The translations under genes were made by a program, and so were the position numbers. From Comamonas odontotermitis (lineage in GTDB: Bacteria; Pseudomonadota; Gammaproteobacteria; Burkholderiales; Burkholderiaceae_C), in contig NZ_CP083451.1 in assembly GCF_020080045.1 (NCBI RefSeq), forward strand, positions 2,294,001 to 2,358,000: 64,000 nt of DNA, given 5' to 3'. The notes beneath the pieces are model-generated. The model saw only the letters and a program-made list of their open reading frames with translations. It did no database searches and had not been told where the DNA came from. Below are positions 52,063 to 61,033 of the stretch, piece by piece (positions within the stretch are counted from its first letter, which is position 1; each line of letters begins with the position of its first letter).

Positions 52063-52839
52063 CTAGGGGCAGTCCAGTCCAGCCACTCTGGCCAAAGCCT
52101 GCACATATCGACCAGGGGAGCCGCCGAACTCCAATGTCGCTCGGCGCCCCATTTCAAGCAGTTCTGCGACAGCGATTTCCATCTGAGCAGGCTGGCCGAG
52201 CCTTGCAAGTGGCCCAGACACCGTCAACGCTCCCTTGAGTTCTCCTAAGGCGCCGAACACTGGGACGGAAGCCGAGGCCGTTTCGGGGTCCCGCTCTCCG
52301 TATGACGTTGCCCATAAGCGCGCTCGAATGAGGTCGCCGCTTGGCTTTGCCTCTGTAAACGCAAGCAGGACCTTGCCTGACGCGCCGCGGCTGACGTCAA
52401 ACTCCTCTCCAATCCGGATCGAGACCCGCACAGCGCGCGCGGGCTCAACGCGGCTGACAACCAATCGCCGGGCGCCCGCTCGCACATAGAACGAAGCAGT
52501 CTCTCCGAGTTTGCCGCTGAGCTCTGCAAGCAGCGGCTCAATGATCGAGTCCACCCGAAATGAGCGCTGATAGATCGCTGCCAAACGCATCGGTTGGGGG
52601 CCAATGGCGTACTGACCGTCGTCAAGCTTGCGCATGAAGCCGCCGTGCTCAAGTGCCGCGAGCAGGCGAAGCACCGTGCTTTTATAGAGGCCAGTACGGC
52701 GCGACAGCTCTGTGAGCGAAAGTCGCTCATCGGTGGGCTCAAAGGCCCCCAGCAATGCGAAAGCCCGATCGAGGACAGCAACGCCGCTTGAGCTATCGGG
52801 AGTTTCTATATCTGGTGGGGACTGGGCTTCTGATGACAT
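52063..52839 (-). CDS. IclR-family transcriptional regulator
   Basis: 258 residues. N-terminal winged HTH (LDRAFALLGAFEPTDERLSLTELSRRTGLYKSTVLRLLAALEHGGFM) and C-terminal effector domain (about 95-250, with ASFYVRAGARRLVVSRVEPARAVRVSIRIGE and SRGASGKVLLAF). Divergent from a CitMHS transporter and the catabolic cluster behind it; the intervening operator has the half-site spacing typical of IclR regulators of aromatic and organic-acid catabolism. Confidence 0.92.
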   Translation of the reverse strand: MSSEAQSPPDIETPDSSSGVAVLDRAFALLGAFEPTDERLSLTELSRRTGLYKSTVLRLLAALEHGGFMRKLDDGQYAIGPQPMRLAAIYQRSFRVDSIIEPLLAELSGKLGETASFYVRAGARRLVVSRVEPARAVRVSIRIGEEFDVSRGASGKVLLAFTEAKPSGDLIRARLWATSYGERDPETASASVPVFGALGELKGALTVSGPLARLGQPAQMEIAVAELLEMGRRATLEFGGSPGRYVQALARVAGLDCP

Positions 52840-52935
52840 GCCATTCTTTTGGAGTTCCGCCTAGTAGAACACGGTTGTAAGCTACTTTGTATTAAGGGTT
52901 TATACCTATTTCCCACCTCTAACGCAGTCATTACA

Positions 52936-52972
52936 GTTCTCTTAAATAGAACCAAGTTCTATCGGATAGAAC
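52936..52972. promoter_or_regulatory. Four-half-site IclR-type operator
   Basis: Half-sites GTTCTCT, ATAGAAC, GTTCTAT and ATAGAAC are separated by three bases each (taa, caa, cgg), giving a repeat every 10 bases (one helical turn) in alternating orientation. The inner three match exactly apart from direction. It lies between the divergent iclR-type and transporter genes. Confidence 0.75.
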
Positions 52973-53041
52973 AAATTGCTGTAAATCTAGATGTGTTGTG
53001 GTCTCAAATAGGCCCATTTATTGAAAGTGGTGGAGATAGTG

Positions 53042-54349
53042 GTGTTGCTCGCTCTCGGTTACGGCATGGTCATCACCTTCATGGTGCTGATCATGACCAA
53101 GCGCATGGCTGCTCTGGTCGCGCTCGCGCTGGTGCCGATTGCGTTTGGCTTAATCGCCGCATCGCCCGATTCGATCGGCAAGATGATGATCGATGGCGTC
53201 ACCAAGCTTGCCCCCACGGGCGTGATGCTGACCTTCGGCATCTTGTACTTCAGCATCATGACGGATGCGGGGTTGTTCGACCCGTTGGTCAAATGCATCG
53301 TGCGCTTCGTTAAGGGCGATCCGCTGAAGCTGTTGGTGGGCACAGCCGTCATGAGCACTGCTGTTGCATTGGACGGCGACGGTGCTACCACCTATGTGAT
53401 CTGTGCAGCTGCTTTGCTACCGATCTACAAACGGCTCGGCGTGAAGCTGCAGTACATGGCCACCGTGTTGCTGATGTCAATCGGCATCATGAATATCGTC
53501 CCCTGGGGAGGTCCCACAGCACGTGCGGCTGCCGCAATGCACGTCGACGTAGCGGAGGTGTTCATTCCGTTGATCCCGGCCATGCTTGTCGGCTTGGCAT
53601 ATCAAATCGCTGTAGCCGCCATCTTCGGCTTGCGCGAACGCCGCCGGCTCGGTGTTCTAAGCTGCCCAACCGAGGTGTCAAACATCATGGCAGTGGCACA
53701 GGTGCCCTCCGAGACGCGCCGGCCAACGCTGATGGCTCCGAACCTATTGCTGACAGGGGTGCTGCTGTATTGCCTGATCAAGGGTGTGCTTCCCTTGCCG
53801 GTGCTGTTCCTGGTAGCCACGGCCCTGGCTTTGATGCTCAACTACCCCAAGCTCAAGGACCAGCAGGAGCGCATTGCCTCCCATGCATCGAACGTGCTGG
53901 CCGTGGTCTCGCTGATCTTTGCCGCTGGCATCTTCACGGGCATCCTCTCCGGCACGGGCATGCTCGACGCCATGTCAAACAGCCTGCTAAATGTGATGCC
54001 GGCATGGATGGGACCGTACATAGCCCCGGCGACCGCACTGCTCAGCGCTCCGGCCACCTATGCACTACTGAGCAACGACGCTTTCTACTTTGGCGTGCTG
54101 CCCATCTTGGCCAATACCGCCAGCGCATACGGCATCACACCAGCAGAGATGGCACGAGCCTCGCTGCTGGGCCAGCCTATCCACCTGCTGAGCCCGCTGG
54201 TGGCATCGACCTACCTTCTGGTCGCTCTGCTGGACATCAACTATGGCGACAACCAGAAAGCCTCACTGCTTTGGGTATTCGGCATGGTGCTCGCGATGAT
54301 CGGCGGCGCATTGCTATTCGGAGTGATTCCCTTCGTCTCGAACTTATGA
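53042..54349 (+). CDS. CitMHS-family citrate/organic-acid transporter
   Basis: About 435 residues with around eleven membrane segments. Family features are the N-terminal GYGMVITFMVLIMTKRMAALVALALVPIAFGLI, GVMLTFGILYFSIMTDAGLFDPL, MSTAVALDGDGATTYVICAAALLPIY and the C-terminal ALLSNDAFYFGVLPILANTASAYGI. Members carry metal-citrate or related di/tricarboxylates. The start is uncertain: a GTG at 53042 has GGAG at good spacing, a TTG at 53021 is in frame, and an ATG occurs at 53066. First gene of the IclR-controlled cluster. Confidence 0.87.
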   Translation: MLLALGYGMVITFMVLIMTKRMAALVALALVPIAFGLIAASPDSIGKMMIDGVTKLAPTGVMLTFGILYFSIMTDAGLFDPLVKCIVRFVKGDPLKLLVGTAVMSTAVALDGDGATTYVICAAALLPIYKRLGVKLQYMATVLLMSIGIMNIVPWGGPTARAAAAMHVDVAEVFIPLIPAMLVGLAYQIAVAAIFGLRERRRLGVLSCPTEVSNIMAVAQVPSETRRPTLMAPNLLLTGVLLYCLIKGVLPLPVLFLVATALALMLNYPKLKDQQERIASHASNVLAVVSLIFAAGIFTGILSGTGMLDAMSNSLLNVMPAWMGPYIAPATALLSAPATYALLSNDAFYFGVLPILANTASAYGITPAEMARASLLGQPIHLLSPLVASTYLLVALLDINYGDNQKASLLWVFGMVLAMIGGALLFGVIPFVSNL

Positions 54350-54359
54350 GGTGCGTGCG

Positions 54360-55364
54360 ATGAGTACCAACTACATTGCTGTCCGTGAGGACTGGCTCAA
54401 GCTCGGCGAAGAAGAAGCGATCGAGCCGGCGCTTGCCATTATCGATGCGCACCACCACTTCTATGACAGGCCCGGATGGACCTATCTGCAGGACGCCTAC
54501 CAGGCCGATGCTCGCAGCGGGCATGCGATCGAGTCCTCCGTCTATATGCAAGCGCTTACCCGGTATCGGCAACAGGGCCCAACAGCATTGCAGCCCGTTG
54601 GAGAGACCGAGTTTGTGGTTGCTGTCACATCCAATAGCCACGCGTCACAAACTGCCAAGGGCATCGTTGGCTATGCCGATCTGCGCGCAGGGGCGGACGT
54701 GGGCGCTGTGCTCGATGCGCACATCAAGGCTGGCGAGGGGCGCTTTCGCGGCGTCCGGCACCTCACCACCTGGGATTCAGACACCTCCTTGGCCAATCCT
54801 CTGACCGCTGCAACGCAAGGCCTGCTGGGCGATACGGCCTATCGTGCAGGCCTTGCGACGCTGCTGTCCCGCAGCCTGTCCTACGATGCCTGGCTGTTCT
54901 GGCCGCAACTGGACGAACTATACGAGGTTGCCGCCGCGCTCCCTGAGCTGCCGATCATCATTAACCACTGCGGCGGCATCGTTCGCATTGGTGCCTACGC
55001 GGGTCGCGACGACGAAGTGTTCTCGCGCTGGTCCGCATCGATGCGCAAGCTTGCACAGCTGCCTAACGTGCACGTCAAGCTCGGGGGCCTGGGCATGCGC
55101 ATCAACGGCTTTGGCTTCGATGCTGAGCACCTCCCTCCGTCCTCCGATCAACTGGCCGCAACTTGGCGGCCGTGGATGCTGCATTGCATAGACACGTTCG
55201 GTCCCGAGCGCTGCATGTTCGAGAGCAATTTTCCCGTCGACAAGGGCTCATACAGCTTCGTCAATGGTTGGAACGCCTTCAAGAAGCTCACGGCAGATTT
55301 CTCCGCCTGTGAGCGCCAAGCCCTTTTCCAGGGTACGGCAAGCCGCGTGTACCGGCTCGTCTGA
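54360..55364 (+). CDS. Amidohydrolase-2-family hydrolase (PDC-lactonase-like)
   Basis: 334 residues. TIM-barrel metal hydrolase with IDAHHHFYDRPGW near the N-terminus, IINHCGGIVRIGAY mid-sequence and FESNFPVDKG near the C-terminus, in the order of amidohydrolase-related lactonases and decarboxylases. It would hydrolyse a cyclic ester or amide in the pathway served by the adjacent transporter. Its start lies 10 bases past the transporter stop. The exact substrate is unknown. Confidence 0.85.
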   Translation: MSTNYIAVREDWLKLGEEEAIEPALAIIDAHHHFYDRPGWTYLQDAYQADARSGHAIESSVYMQALTRYRQQGPTALQPVGETEFVVAVTSNSHASQTAKGIVGYADLRAGADVGAVLDAHIKAGEGRFRGVRHLTTWDSDTSLANPLTAATQGLLGDTAYRAGLATLLSRSLSYDAWLFWPQLDELYEVAAALPELPIIINHCGGIVRIGAYAGRDDEVFSRWSASMRKLAQLPNVHVKLGGLGMRINGFGFDAEHLPPSSDQLAATWRPWMLHCIDTFGPERCMFESNFPVDKGSYSFVNGWNAFKKLTADFSACERQALFQGTASRVYRLV

Positions 55365-55396
55365 CGCATTCGCATCGTACACATCCCGGAGACATC

Positions 55397-56365
55397 ATGA
55401 ACCTTTTTCCTCGTCTGGCCATCGCTTGCACGTTTGGCGTTGCTGTCGTTGCGCAAGCGCAGACACCTTACCCCAACCAACCGATCAAGTTGATAGTGCC
55501 GTTCCCTCCAGGAGGCGGCACGGATGCGGTTGCGCGCATGGTGCTGGACAAAATCCGCATTGGCACAGGCTGGACCCTGATCGTAGAGAACAAGGCCGGC
55601 GCGGGCGGCAACATCGGCATGGATGCTGTTGCAAAGGCAGCGCCTGATGGCTACACGCTGGGCATGGGCCAAACTGCCAACTTGGCGATCAATCCAACGC
55701 TTTACGCCAAGATGCCCTACGACGCGTCAACAGCTTTCACGCCTATCGCGACAGTTGCCGGTCAAGCGGTTGTATTGGTTGTCCGAGACAACTCTCCTTA
55801 CAAGTCGTTGAAAGACCTAGTCAATGCCGCGAAGGCTAAACCCGATTCGCTGACCATGGCCTCCGCAGGCAGCGGCACCGTCGGCCATCTCACCGGCGAG
55901 GTCTTCACGAAGCAAGCTGGAATCACCACACGGCACATCCCATACAAGGGCGCCGGCCCCGCAGCCAATGACCTTCTGGGCGGCCAGGTCGATTACTACT
56001 TTGCCACGCCACAAACGGTGATCTCCTTCGTCAAGGCCGGCAAGTTGCGTGCACTTGCGGTCAGTTCCGCCAAGCGTATGCCTGCGCTCCCTGATGTGCC
56101 CACTGTGGCCGAGAGTGGATATGCCGGCTTCGATACCACCGACTGGAAGATGCTCGTGGCACCGGCCAAAACACCACCAGCGATTGTGGCGCAGCTACAA
56201 GCTGAAGTCGCCAAAGCCCTGGCACGCAGCGACACCATCGCCACGCTTCTAGCGGAAGGCAGCACACCGGTCGCCGGTTCGTCTCAGGATGCTTCGGCAT
56301 TGCTGAAGGCCGAGCAACAACGCTGGGGCGCCGTCGTTCGCTCCGGGAACATCAAGATCGACTAG
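55397..56365 (+). CDS. Bug/TctC-family solute-binding protein A
   Basis: 322 residues. Signal peptide MNLFPRLAIACTFGVAVVAQAQT, then the family start YPNQPIKLIVPFPPGGGTDAVARMV, NKAGAGGNIGMDAVAKAAPDGYTLGMG and HIPYKGAGPAANDLLGGQVDYYF. It binds a carboxylate in the periplasm. Followed by a second Bug gene at 56391; the pair may bind different forms of the substrate. The operon also has a secondary transporter, which does not need a binding protein. Confidence 0.9.
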   Translation: MNLFPRLAIACTFGVAVVAQAQTPYPNQPIKLIVPFPPGGGTDAVARMVLDKIRIGTGWTLIVENKAGAGGNIGMDAVAKAAPDGYTLGMGQTANLAINPTLYAKMPYDASTAFTPIATVAGQAVVLVVRDNSPYKSLKDLVNAAKAKPDSLTMASAGSGTVGHLTGEVFTKQAGITTRHIPYKGAGPAANDLLGGQVDYYFATPQTVISFVKAGKLRALAVSSAKRMPALPDVPTVAESGYAGFDTTDWKMLVAPAKTPPAIVAQLQAEVAKALARSDTIATLLAEGSTPVAGSSQDASALLKAEQQRWGAVVRSGNIKID

Positions 56366-56390
56366 TCACCCTGTACAACGGAAACCTCTC

Positions 56391-57365
56391 ATGAATATCG
56401 TCCGCATCCTTTCGGCTGTCGCATTCGCAGCTGCGTCGACTGCCACCGCACCGGTTTCACACGCCCAAACCTTCCCTGCGCGCCCCATCACGATCATCGT
56501 GCCCTATGCCGTCGGTGGCACCACAGACATCGTCGCCCGCCTTGCAACCAACCAAGTCGCCAACGGCCTGGGCCAGCCGTTTGTTGTGGATAACCGCGTT
56601 GGCGGCGGTGGCCTCATTGGCTGGGGCACTGTGGCGCGCTCCACTCCGGATGGCTACACGGTGCTGACCACTGAAATGTCTTTCACCATCGCTCCAGGCT
56701 TGCTGCCCAAGATGCCGTTCGATGCGCAGAAAGGTTTCTCACAGATCATCACTGCCGCATCTGCTCCCCACGTCCTAGTTGTCAATCCCGCTCTGCCAGC
56801 CAAGACTGTCCAAGAGTTCGTCGCATTGGCCAAAGCCAAACCTGGCGCCATGAACTATGGTTCTGGCGGCAATGGCACGAACACACACCTGGGTGGTGAG
56901 CTGTTCAAGAGCGCCGCAGGCGTGGACCTGATGCATGTGCCTTACAAAGGCGCGGGGCAGGTGCTGACTGATCTGATGGCCGGCCAAGTGCAGGCACTCG
57001 TGACCTCGCTGCCCACGGCACTGCCGCACATCAAGTCTGGCAAGCTACGCGCTCTCGTCGTCACCAGCGAGAAGCGTTCGCCGTTGCTCCCCGACGTTCC
57101 ATCTGCTAAGGAAGCCAACCTGCCAAGTTTCGTCATGGACTTCTGGGTCGGCTTCGCCGCCCCTGCGGGCACGCCACAACCCACAATCGACAAGCTGAAC
57201 CAGGCATTCGTCGCCGCGCTCAATTCCGAGGACGGCAAGCGCCGTCTGGCGGAACAAGGGCTGACCCCCGTGGCCAACACACCAGCACAGGCGACACAAC
57301 TCGTCGCAGCAGAAATAAAGCGTTGGGCGACGGTGGTGAAGACTGCCAACATCAAGGCTGAGTAA
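56391..57365 (+). CDS. Bug/TctC-family solute-binding protein B
   Basis: 324 residues. Signal peptide MNIVRILSAVAFAAASTATAPVSHA; mature motifs FPARPITIIVPYAVGGTTDIVARLATNQV, VDNRVGGGGLIGWGTVARSTPDGYTVL and HVPYKGAGQVLTDLMAGQVQALV. Clearly a paralogue of the preceding gene but divergent, so not a recent duplicate. Nine bases separate it from the CoA-transferase. Confidence 0.9.
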   Translation: MNIVRILSAVAFAAASTATAPVSHAQTFPARPITIIVPYAVGGTTDIVARLATNQVANGLGQPFVVDNRVGGGGLIGWGTVARSTPDGYTVLTTEMSFTIAPGLLPKMPFDAQKGFSQIITAASAPHVLVVNPALPAKTVQEFVALAKAKPGAMNYGSGGNGTNTHLGGELFKSAAGVDLMHVPYKGAGQVLTDLMAGQVQALVTSLPTALPHIKSGKLRALVVTSEKRSPLLPDVPSAKEANLPSFVMDFWVGFAAPAGTPQPTIDKLNQAFVAALNSEDGKRRLAEQGLTPVANTPAQATQLVAAEIKRWATVVKTANIKAE

Positions 57366-57374
57366 GGAGCTGCC

Positions 57375-58577
57375 ATGGCGATCAAACCTTTAAGCGGCAT
57401 CCGAGTATTGGATCTCACGAATGTCCTCGCTGGGCCGTTCGCGTGCCACCAGTTGGCTCACATGGGCGCTGACGTCATCAAGGTCGAGGCGCGGTTAACC
57501 GGTGACCTAGCGCGGCAGTTAGGAGCCGACCACGACTTGAACAAAGCGATGATGGGCGTGTCCTTCCTGGCACAGAACCCGGGCAAGCGTTCCATCACCC
57601 TGGACCTGAAGCATCCCAAAGGCAAGGAAGCCCTGCGACGCTTGGTGCGCACTGCCGACGTGGTGGTTGAAAACTACCGTCCGGGGGTGATGAAGCGTCT
57701 GGGCCTGGGCTATGAGGATCTTCTGAAGGAGAATCCCACGCTAATCTACTGCGCGATTTCTGGCTTCGGTCAAGATGGTCCTCTGCGCGACTTGCCAGCA
57801 TACGACCAGATCATCCAGGGCATGTCCGGTGTCATGAGCATCACAGGCGCCCCGGAGAATGCGCCGTACCGTGTGGGCTATCCGGTTGCCGACACCATCG
57901 GGGGCATCACAGCAGCCTTCGCCATCGCCGCTGCACTAGCGGATAGCAAGCGCAGCAGTGGCGTGTTCATCGACGTGTCGATGCTGGAGGCGGCCATGGC
58001 TACCATGGGTTGGGCGGTGTCGAACCACCTGATTGCGGGTCGCGAACCTAAGCCATTGGGCAACGACAACGTCACGGCGAGCCCTTCAGGTACCTTCCGC
58101 ACCGGCGACGGCCTATTGAACATCGCAGCCAACAAGCAAGAGCAATTCGAAGCCGTGTGTGATGTGCTGGGGCATCCGGAATGGAAGAAGGACTCACGCT
58201 TTGCCGAGCGCCAGGGCCGTTTGCAGCATCGCACTGAGTTGAAGACGCGCGTCGAGGAAGCGCTGTCTAGCAAAACTGCGGACGAATGGTGGCAGCTATT
58301 GAACAAAGCTGGTGTGCCAGCAGGCCCGGTCTATACCGTGCCACAGGCACTAGACCATCCGCAGATCGCAAGCCGCGGCATGGTCGGCACCTTCTCAGAA
58401 GTGCCTGGTGTAGGCCGCGACATCCGCCTGGTTCGCACCGGCTTCAAACTAAACGGCGAGACTCCAAGCGTCGTCCACCCGCCGCCCCAGCTTGGCGAAC
58501 ACACGGCAGCTGTTTTGGCCGAGCTCGGCTACACGGACAGCGAAATTCAAGAGCATATCAAGGAGAAGGTTGTATGA
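57375..58577 (+). CDS. Class III CoA-transferase (CaiB/BaiF family)
   Basis: 400 residues. It starts KPLSGIRVLDLTNVLAGPFACHQLAHMGADVIKVEA, then NPGKRSITLDLKHPKGKEALRRLV, VENYRPGVMKRLGLGY and GQDGPLRDLPAYDQIIQGMSGVMSITG, which carries the usual catalytic Asp (PAYDQ). It would move CoA from a donor such as succinyl-CoA to the carboxylate of the cluster. Its stop overlaps the start of the citryl-CoA-lyase-like gene (ATGA), so the two enzymes are probably consecutive steps. Confidence 0.92.
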   Translation: MAIKPLSGIRVLDLTNVLAGPFACHQLAHMGADVIKVEARLTGDLARQLGADHDLNKAMMGVSFLAQNPGKRSITLDLKHPKGKEALRRLVRTADVVVENYRPGVMKRLGLGYEDLLKENPTLIYCAISGFGQDGPLRDLPAYDQIIQGMSGVMSITGAPENAPYRVGYPVADTIGGITAAFAIAAALADSKRSSGVFIDVSMLEAAMATMGWAVSNHLIAGREPKPLGNDNVTASPSGTFRTGDGLLNIAANKQEQFEAVCDVLGHPEWKKDSRFAERQGRLQHRTELKTRVEEALSSKTADEWWQLLNKAGVPAGPVYTVPQALDHPQIASRGMVGTFSEVPGVGRDIRLVRTGFKLNGETPSVVHPPPQLGEHTAAVLAELGYTDSEIQEHIKEKVV

Positions 58578-59404
58578 GCACGAATGATCCCCGCGTCTCT
58601 GACTGGTGGCGCACCTCCATCATCGAAATGCGCCCTGGCGTGATCCGATTCCGCGGCTACGCCATTGAGGACTTGATCGGCCAAGCCGGCTTCGCGCAGA
58701 TGATATGGCTGATGACACGCGGCGAATTGCCTACTGACAGCCAGGGCCGTTTGCTCGACGCCGCCCTGATGGCCGGCGTTGACCACGGGCCGCAGGCACC
58801 AAGCATCGCCATCGCACGCATGGCTACCACCTGCGGTGTGGGTCTGAACAACGCCATGGCATCCGCAGTTAACGTGCTAGGCGACGTTCATGGCGGCGCC
58901 GGCGAGCAGGCCGTAGAGATGTTCGAGGACATCGCTGCACGGCAGGCAGCGGGCGCCTCACTTGAAAACAGTGTGCGCGGCGGCCTGGACACAGCCATTG
59001 AGCAACACGGTAAATTCGTCGCAGGGTTTGGACACCGATTCCACCCTGTGGACCCGCGCTCGCCCCGCCTAATGCAACTGGTCGAGGAGGCTGCAACGGC
59101 CGGCATCGTTGATGGCAAGTTTGCGGCGATTGGGCGCGCGGTCGAGCGTGAGCTGGCAGAGCGCAAAGGCGGCCGCCGCATCCCCATGAACATCGACGGC
59201 GCCACTGCTGTGATCTACGCCGAACTGGGGTTTCCGGCGCCTCTAGCGCGCGGCCTGTTCTGCCTATCGCGCTCGGTGGGCATTCTTGCACATGCATGGG
59301 AGCAGAAGCAGCAAGGCGGACGTAACAAGGGTCCTTTACCACGCGAGTACCTGTGGACTTACGACGGCCCTGCGCCGCGCGCAGTTCCGCAGCGCGATGC
59401 CTGA
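58574..59404 (+). CDS. Citryl-CoA lyase / citrate-synthase-like lyase
   Basis: 276 residues, shorter than citrate synthase (about 430). It has a citrate-synthase-fold core: MRPGVIRFRGYAIEDLIGQAGFAQMIWLMTRGELPT at the start, VNVLGDVHGGAGEQAVEMFED, and the active-site GFGHRFHPVDPRSPRL, the equivalent of GAGHRVY-x-DPR in citrate synthase. Such short members cleave citryl-CoA or related 3-hydroxyacyl-CoAs to acetyl-CoA plus an oxo acid. Coupled to the CoA-transferase, so it likely acts on the CoA ester that enzyme makes. Confidence 0.87.
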   Translation: MSTNDPRVSDWWRTSIIEMRPGVIRFRGYAIEDLIGQAGFAQMIWLMTRGELPTDSQGRLLDAALMAGVDHGPQAPSIAIARMATTCGVGLNNAMASAVNVLGDVHGGAGEQAVEMFEDIAARQAAGASLENSVRGGLDTAIEQHGKFVAGFGHRFHPVDPRSPRLMQLVEEAATAGIVDGKFAAIGRAVERELAERKGGRRIPMNIDGATAVIYAELGFPAPLARGLFCLSRSVGILAHAWEQKQQGGRNKGPLPREYLWTYDGPAPRAVPQRDA

Positions 59405-59451
59405 AGCTGTTCGCGCCGCACTCGACTGTTTTGACTTCCAAAGGAGGAGAC

Positions 59452-60590
59452 ATGAGCCTAACTATGCAAACCATCGTCCGCTGGAGCGCTATTGCACTGG
59501 CAACCATCTTTCTTGCCGCCTGCGCGACGCCGGACCGCGAAGAGCACCTAGCCGAGCGCAGCGCATTCTTCACACTAGGTAAATATGCTGGCGACAAGGG
59601 AAAAGAGGTGATGCGAGGTGCGATGTACGTCGAGCACCTGCGCCCAGCGCATACCACGCAACCTTACCCGATCATCATGTTCCATGGAGCAGCCCAGACG
59701 TCCATGAACTGGATCAGCACGCCGGACGGTCGCAAAGGTTGGGCACCCTACTTCCTGGAGCGGGGTTACGAGGTGTATTTGATCGACCAGCCCGCCCGCG
59801 GACGTTCCGCCTGGCATCCCGGCATCGATGGCACGATGCGCAACCTCCCCGCCCCTGTCATCGAGCAACTGTTCACTGCGTCGGCTGCTCTGGGAAAATG
59901 GCCACAGGCCAAGCACCACACGCAATGGCCTGGCGATGGCCCGAACAAGGGCCGTGTGGGTGACCCTGTGTTCGATCAGTTCTACGCCAGCCAGGTGGAG
60001 TATTTAGCCTCCAATGCCGAGACCCAAACGCTGATTCGCAGCGCCGGCGAGGCCCTGCTGGACCGCATCGGTCCGGCCATTCTGTTGACACACTCTCAGG
60101 CGGGCCCCTTCGGATGGCTTCTCGCCGATGCACGTCCGAAGCTAGTGAAGCAATCGTCGCCGTGGAGCCAAATGCTCCGCCGATCCAGGCCTCGCCCGTC
60201 TTCAGGGCCAGCATGCAACTCGCCTGGGGTGTGACCGACATCCCCGTCTCCTACACCCCCGCGATCCGAAGTACCGACGAGCTGGTGCTAGAGCAGGAAG
60301 CTACAGCCTCACAGCCGGACCTCGTGGCATGCTGGCGGCAGAAAGAGCCGGCGCGAAAATTGACCCATGTCGGCGGACGGCCGATCCTGGTCCTGATTAC
60401 GGAATCCTCCTACCACGCACAATACGACCACTGCCTGTCGAACTGGCTGACTCAGGCAGGAGTAGCTAACGAAATGGTGCGACTCGAGCAGGTCGGCATC
60501 CGAGGGAACGGACACATGGTGATGCTAGAGAAGAACAGCCTCGAAGTGGCCTCTTGGATAGACCGCTGGCTACGCAGCAAAGTCCGATAA
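59452..60590 (+). pseudogene. Alpha/beta-hydrolase lipoprotein, frameshifted
   Basis: Lipoprotein signal with lipobox TIFLAACATPD, then an esterase-like domain: PIIMFHGAAQTSMNW, VYLIDQPARGRSAWHPG and nucleophile motif LLTHSQAGPFGW. At about 60150 the frame breaks. Reading on after one missing base (GTGAAG then CAATCG, where GCA ATC is expected) restores AIVAVEPNAPP ... LVLITESSYHAQYDHCLSNWL and the end GNGHMVMLEKNSLEVASWIDRWL with the catalytic-His region. A single-base deletion or a sequencing error explains this; the intact protein would be about 379 residues. Last gene of the IclR cluster, with AGGAGG upstream. Confidence 0.8.
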
Positions 60591-61033
60591 AGAGCGTGCC
60601 TAGCCCTGGCAAGCCAATCAGGACTTTGGTCGAGAGCCGAGGTTGGTGCGCATTCCACCACCGCGCCGCCTTGGGCATCGCGGCTTACGGATTTGTAATG
60701 CCTGAACGCCTCAGCGCCGAAGAAGGTGTCGGCGATTAAAAAACTTCGTCGAACTCCAAGTGCCTGCCCTTCCCGAAGATTACGTCTCCCGCGGCAGTCC
60801 TACGCGCCCAGCGCCATATGACAACGTCGATCACGAGCTTGCGTCAGAAACCGGGCCACTAACTGATCATGCGTCTCCCGCCAGTGTCCGTGCTGAGGCG
60901 GGGCAGGCATAAAATTGCTCTTGTGACACATTAAGATTGGCAAGCCTTCTCTTAGGGTAATGATCTTGTCATACACGTTGAACAAAATTGTGAATGTCTA
61001 TACACAACACAGTGCCATCGGCACATAAGCGAC
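60591..61033. other. Intergenic region upstream of pit
   Basis: About 440 bases with no supported gene. No clear PHO box (tandem CTGTCAT) was found; the promoter of the phosphate transporter should be within it. Confidence 0.4.
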
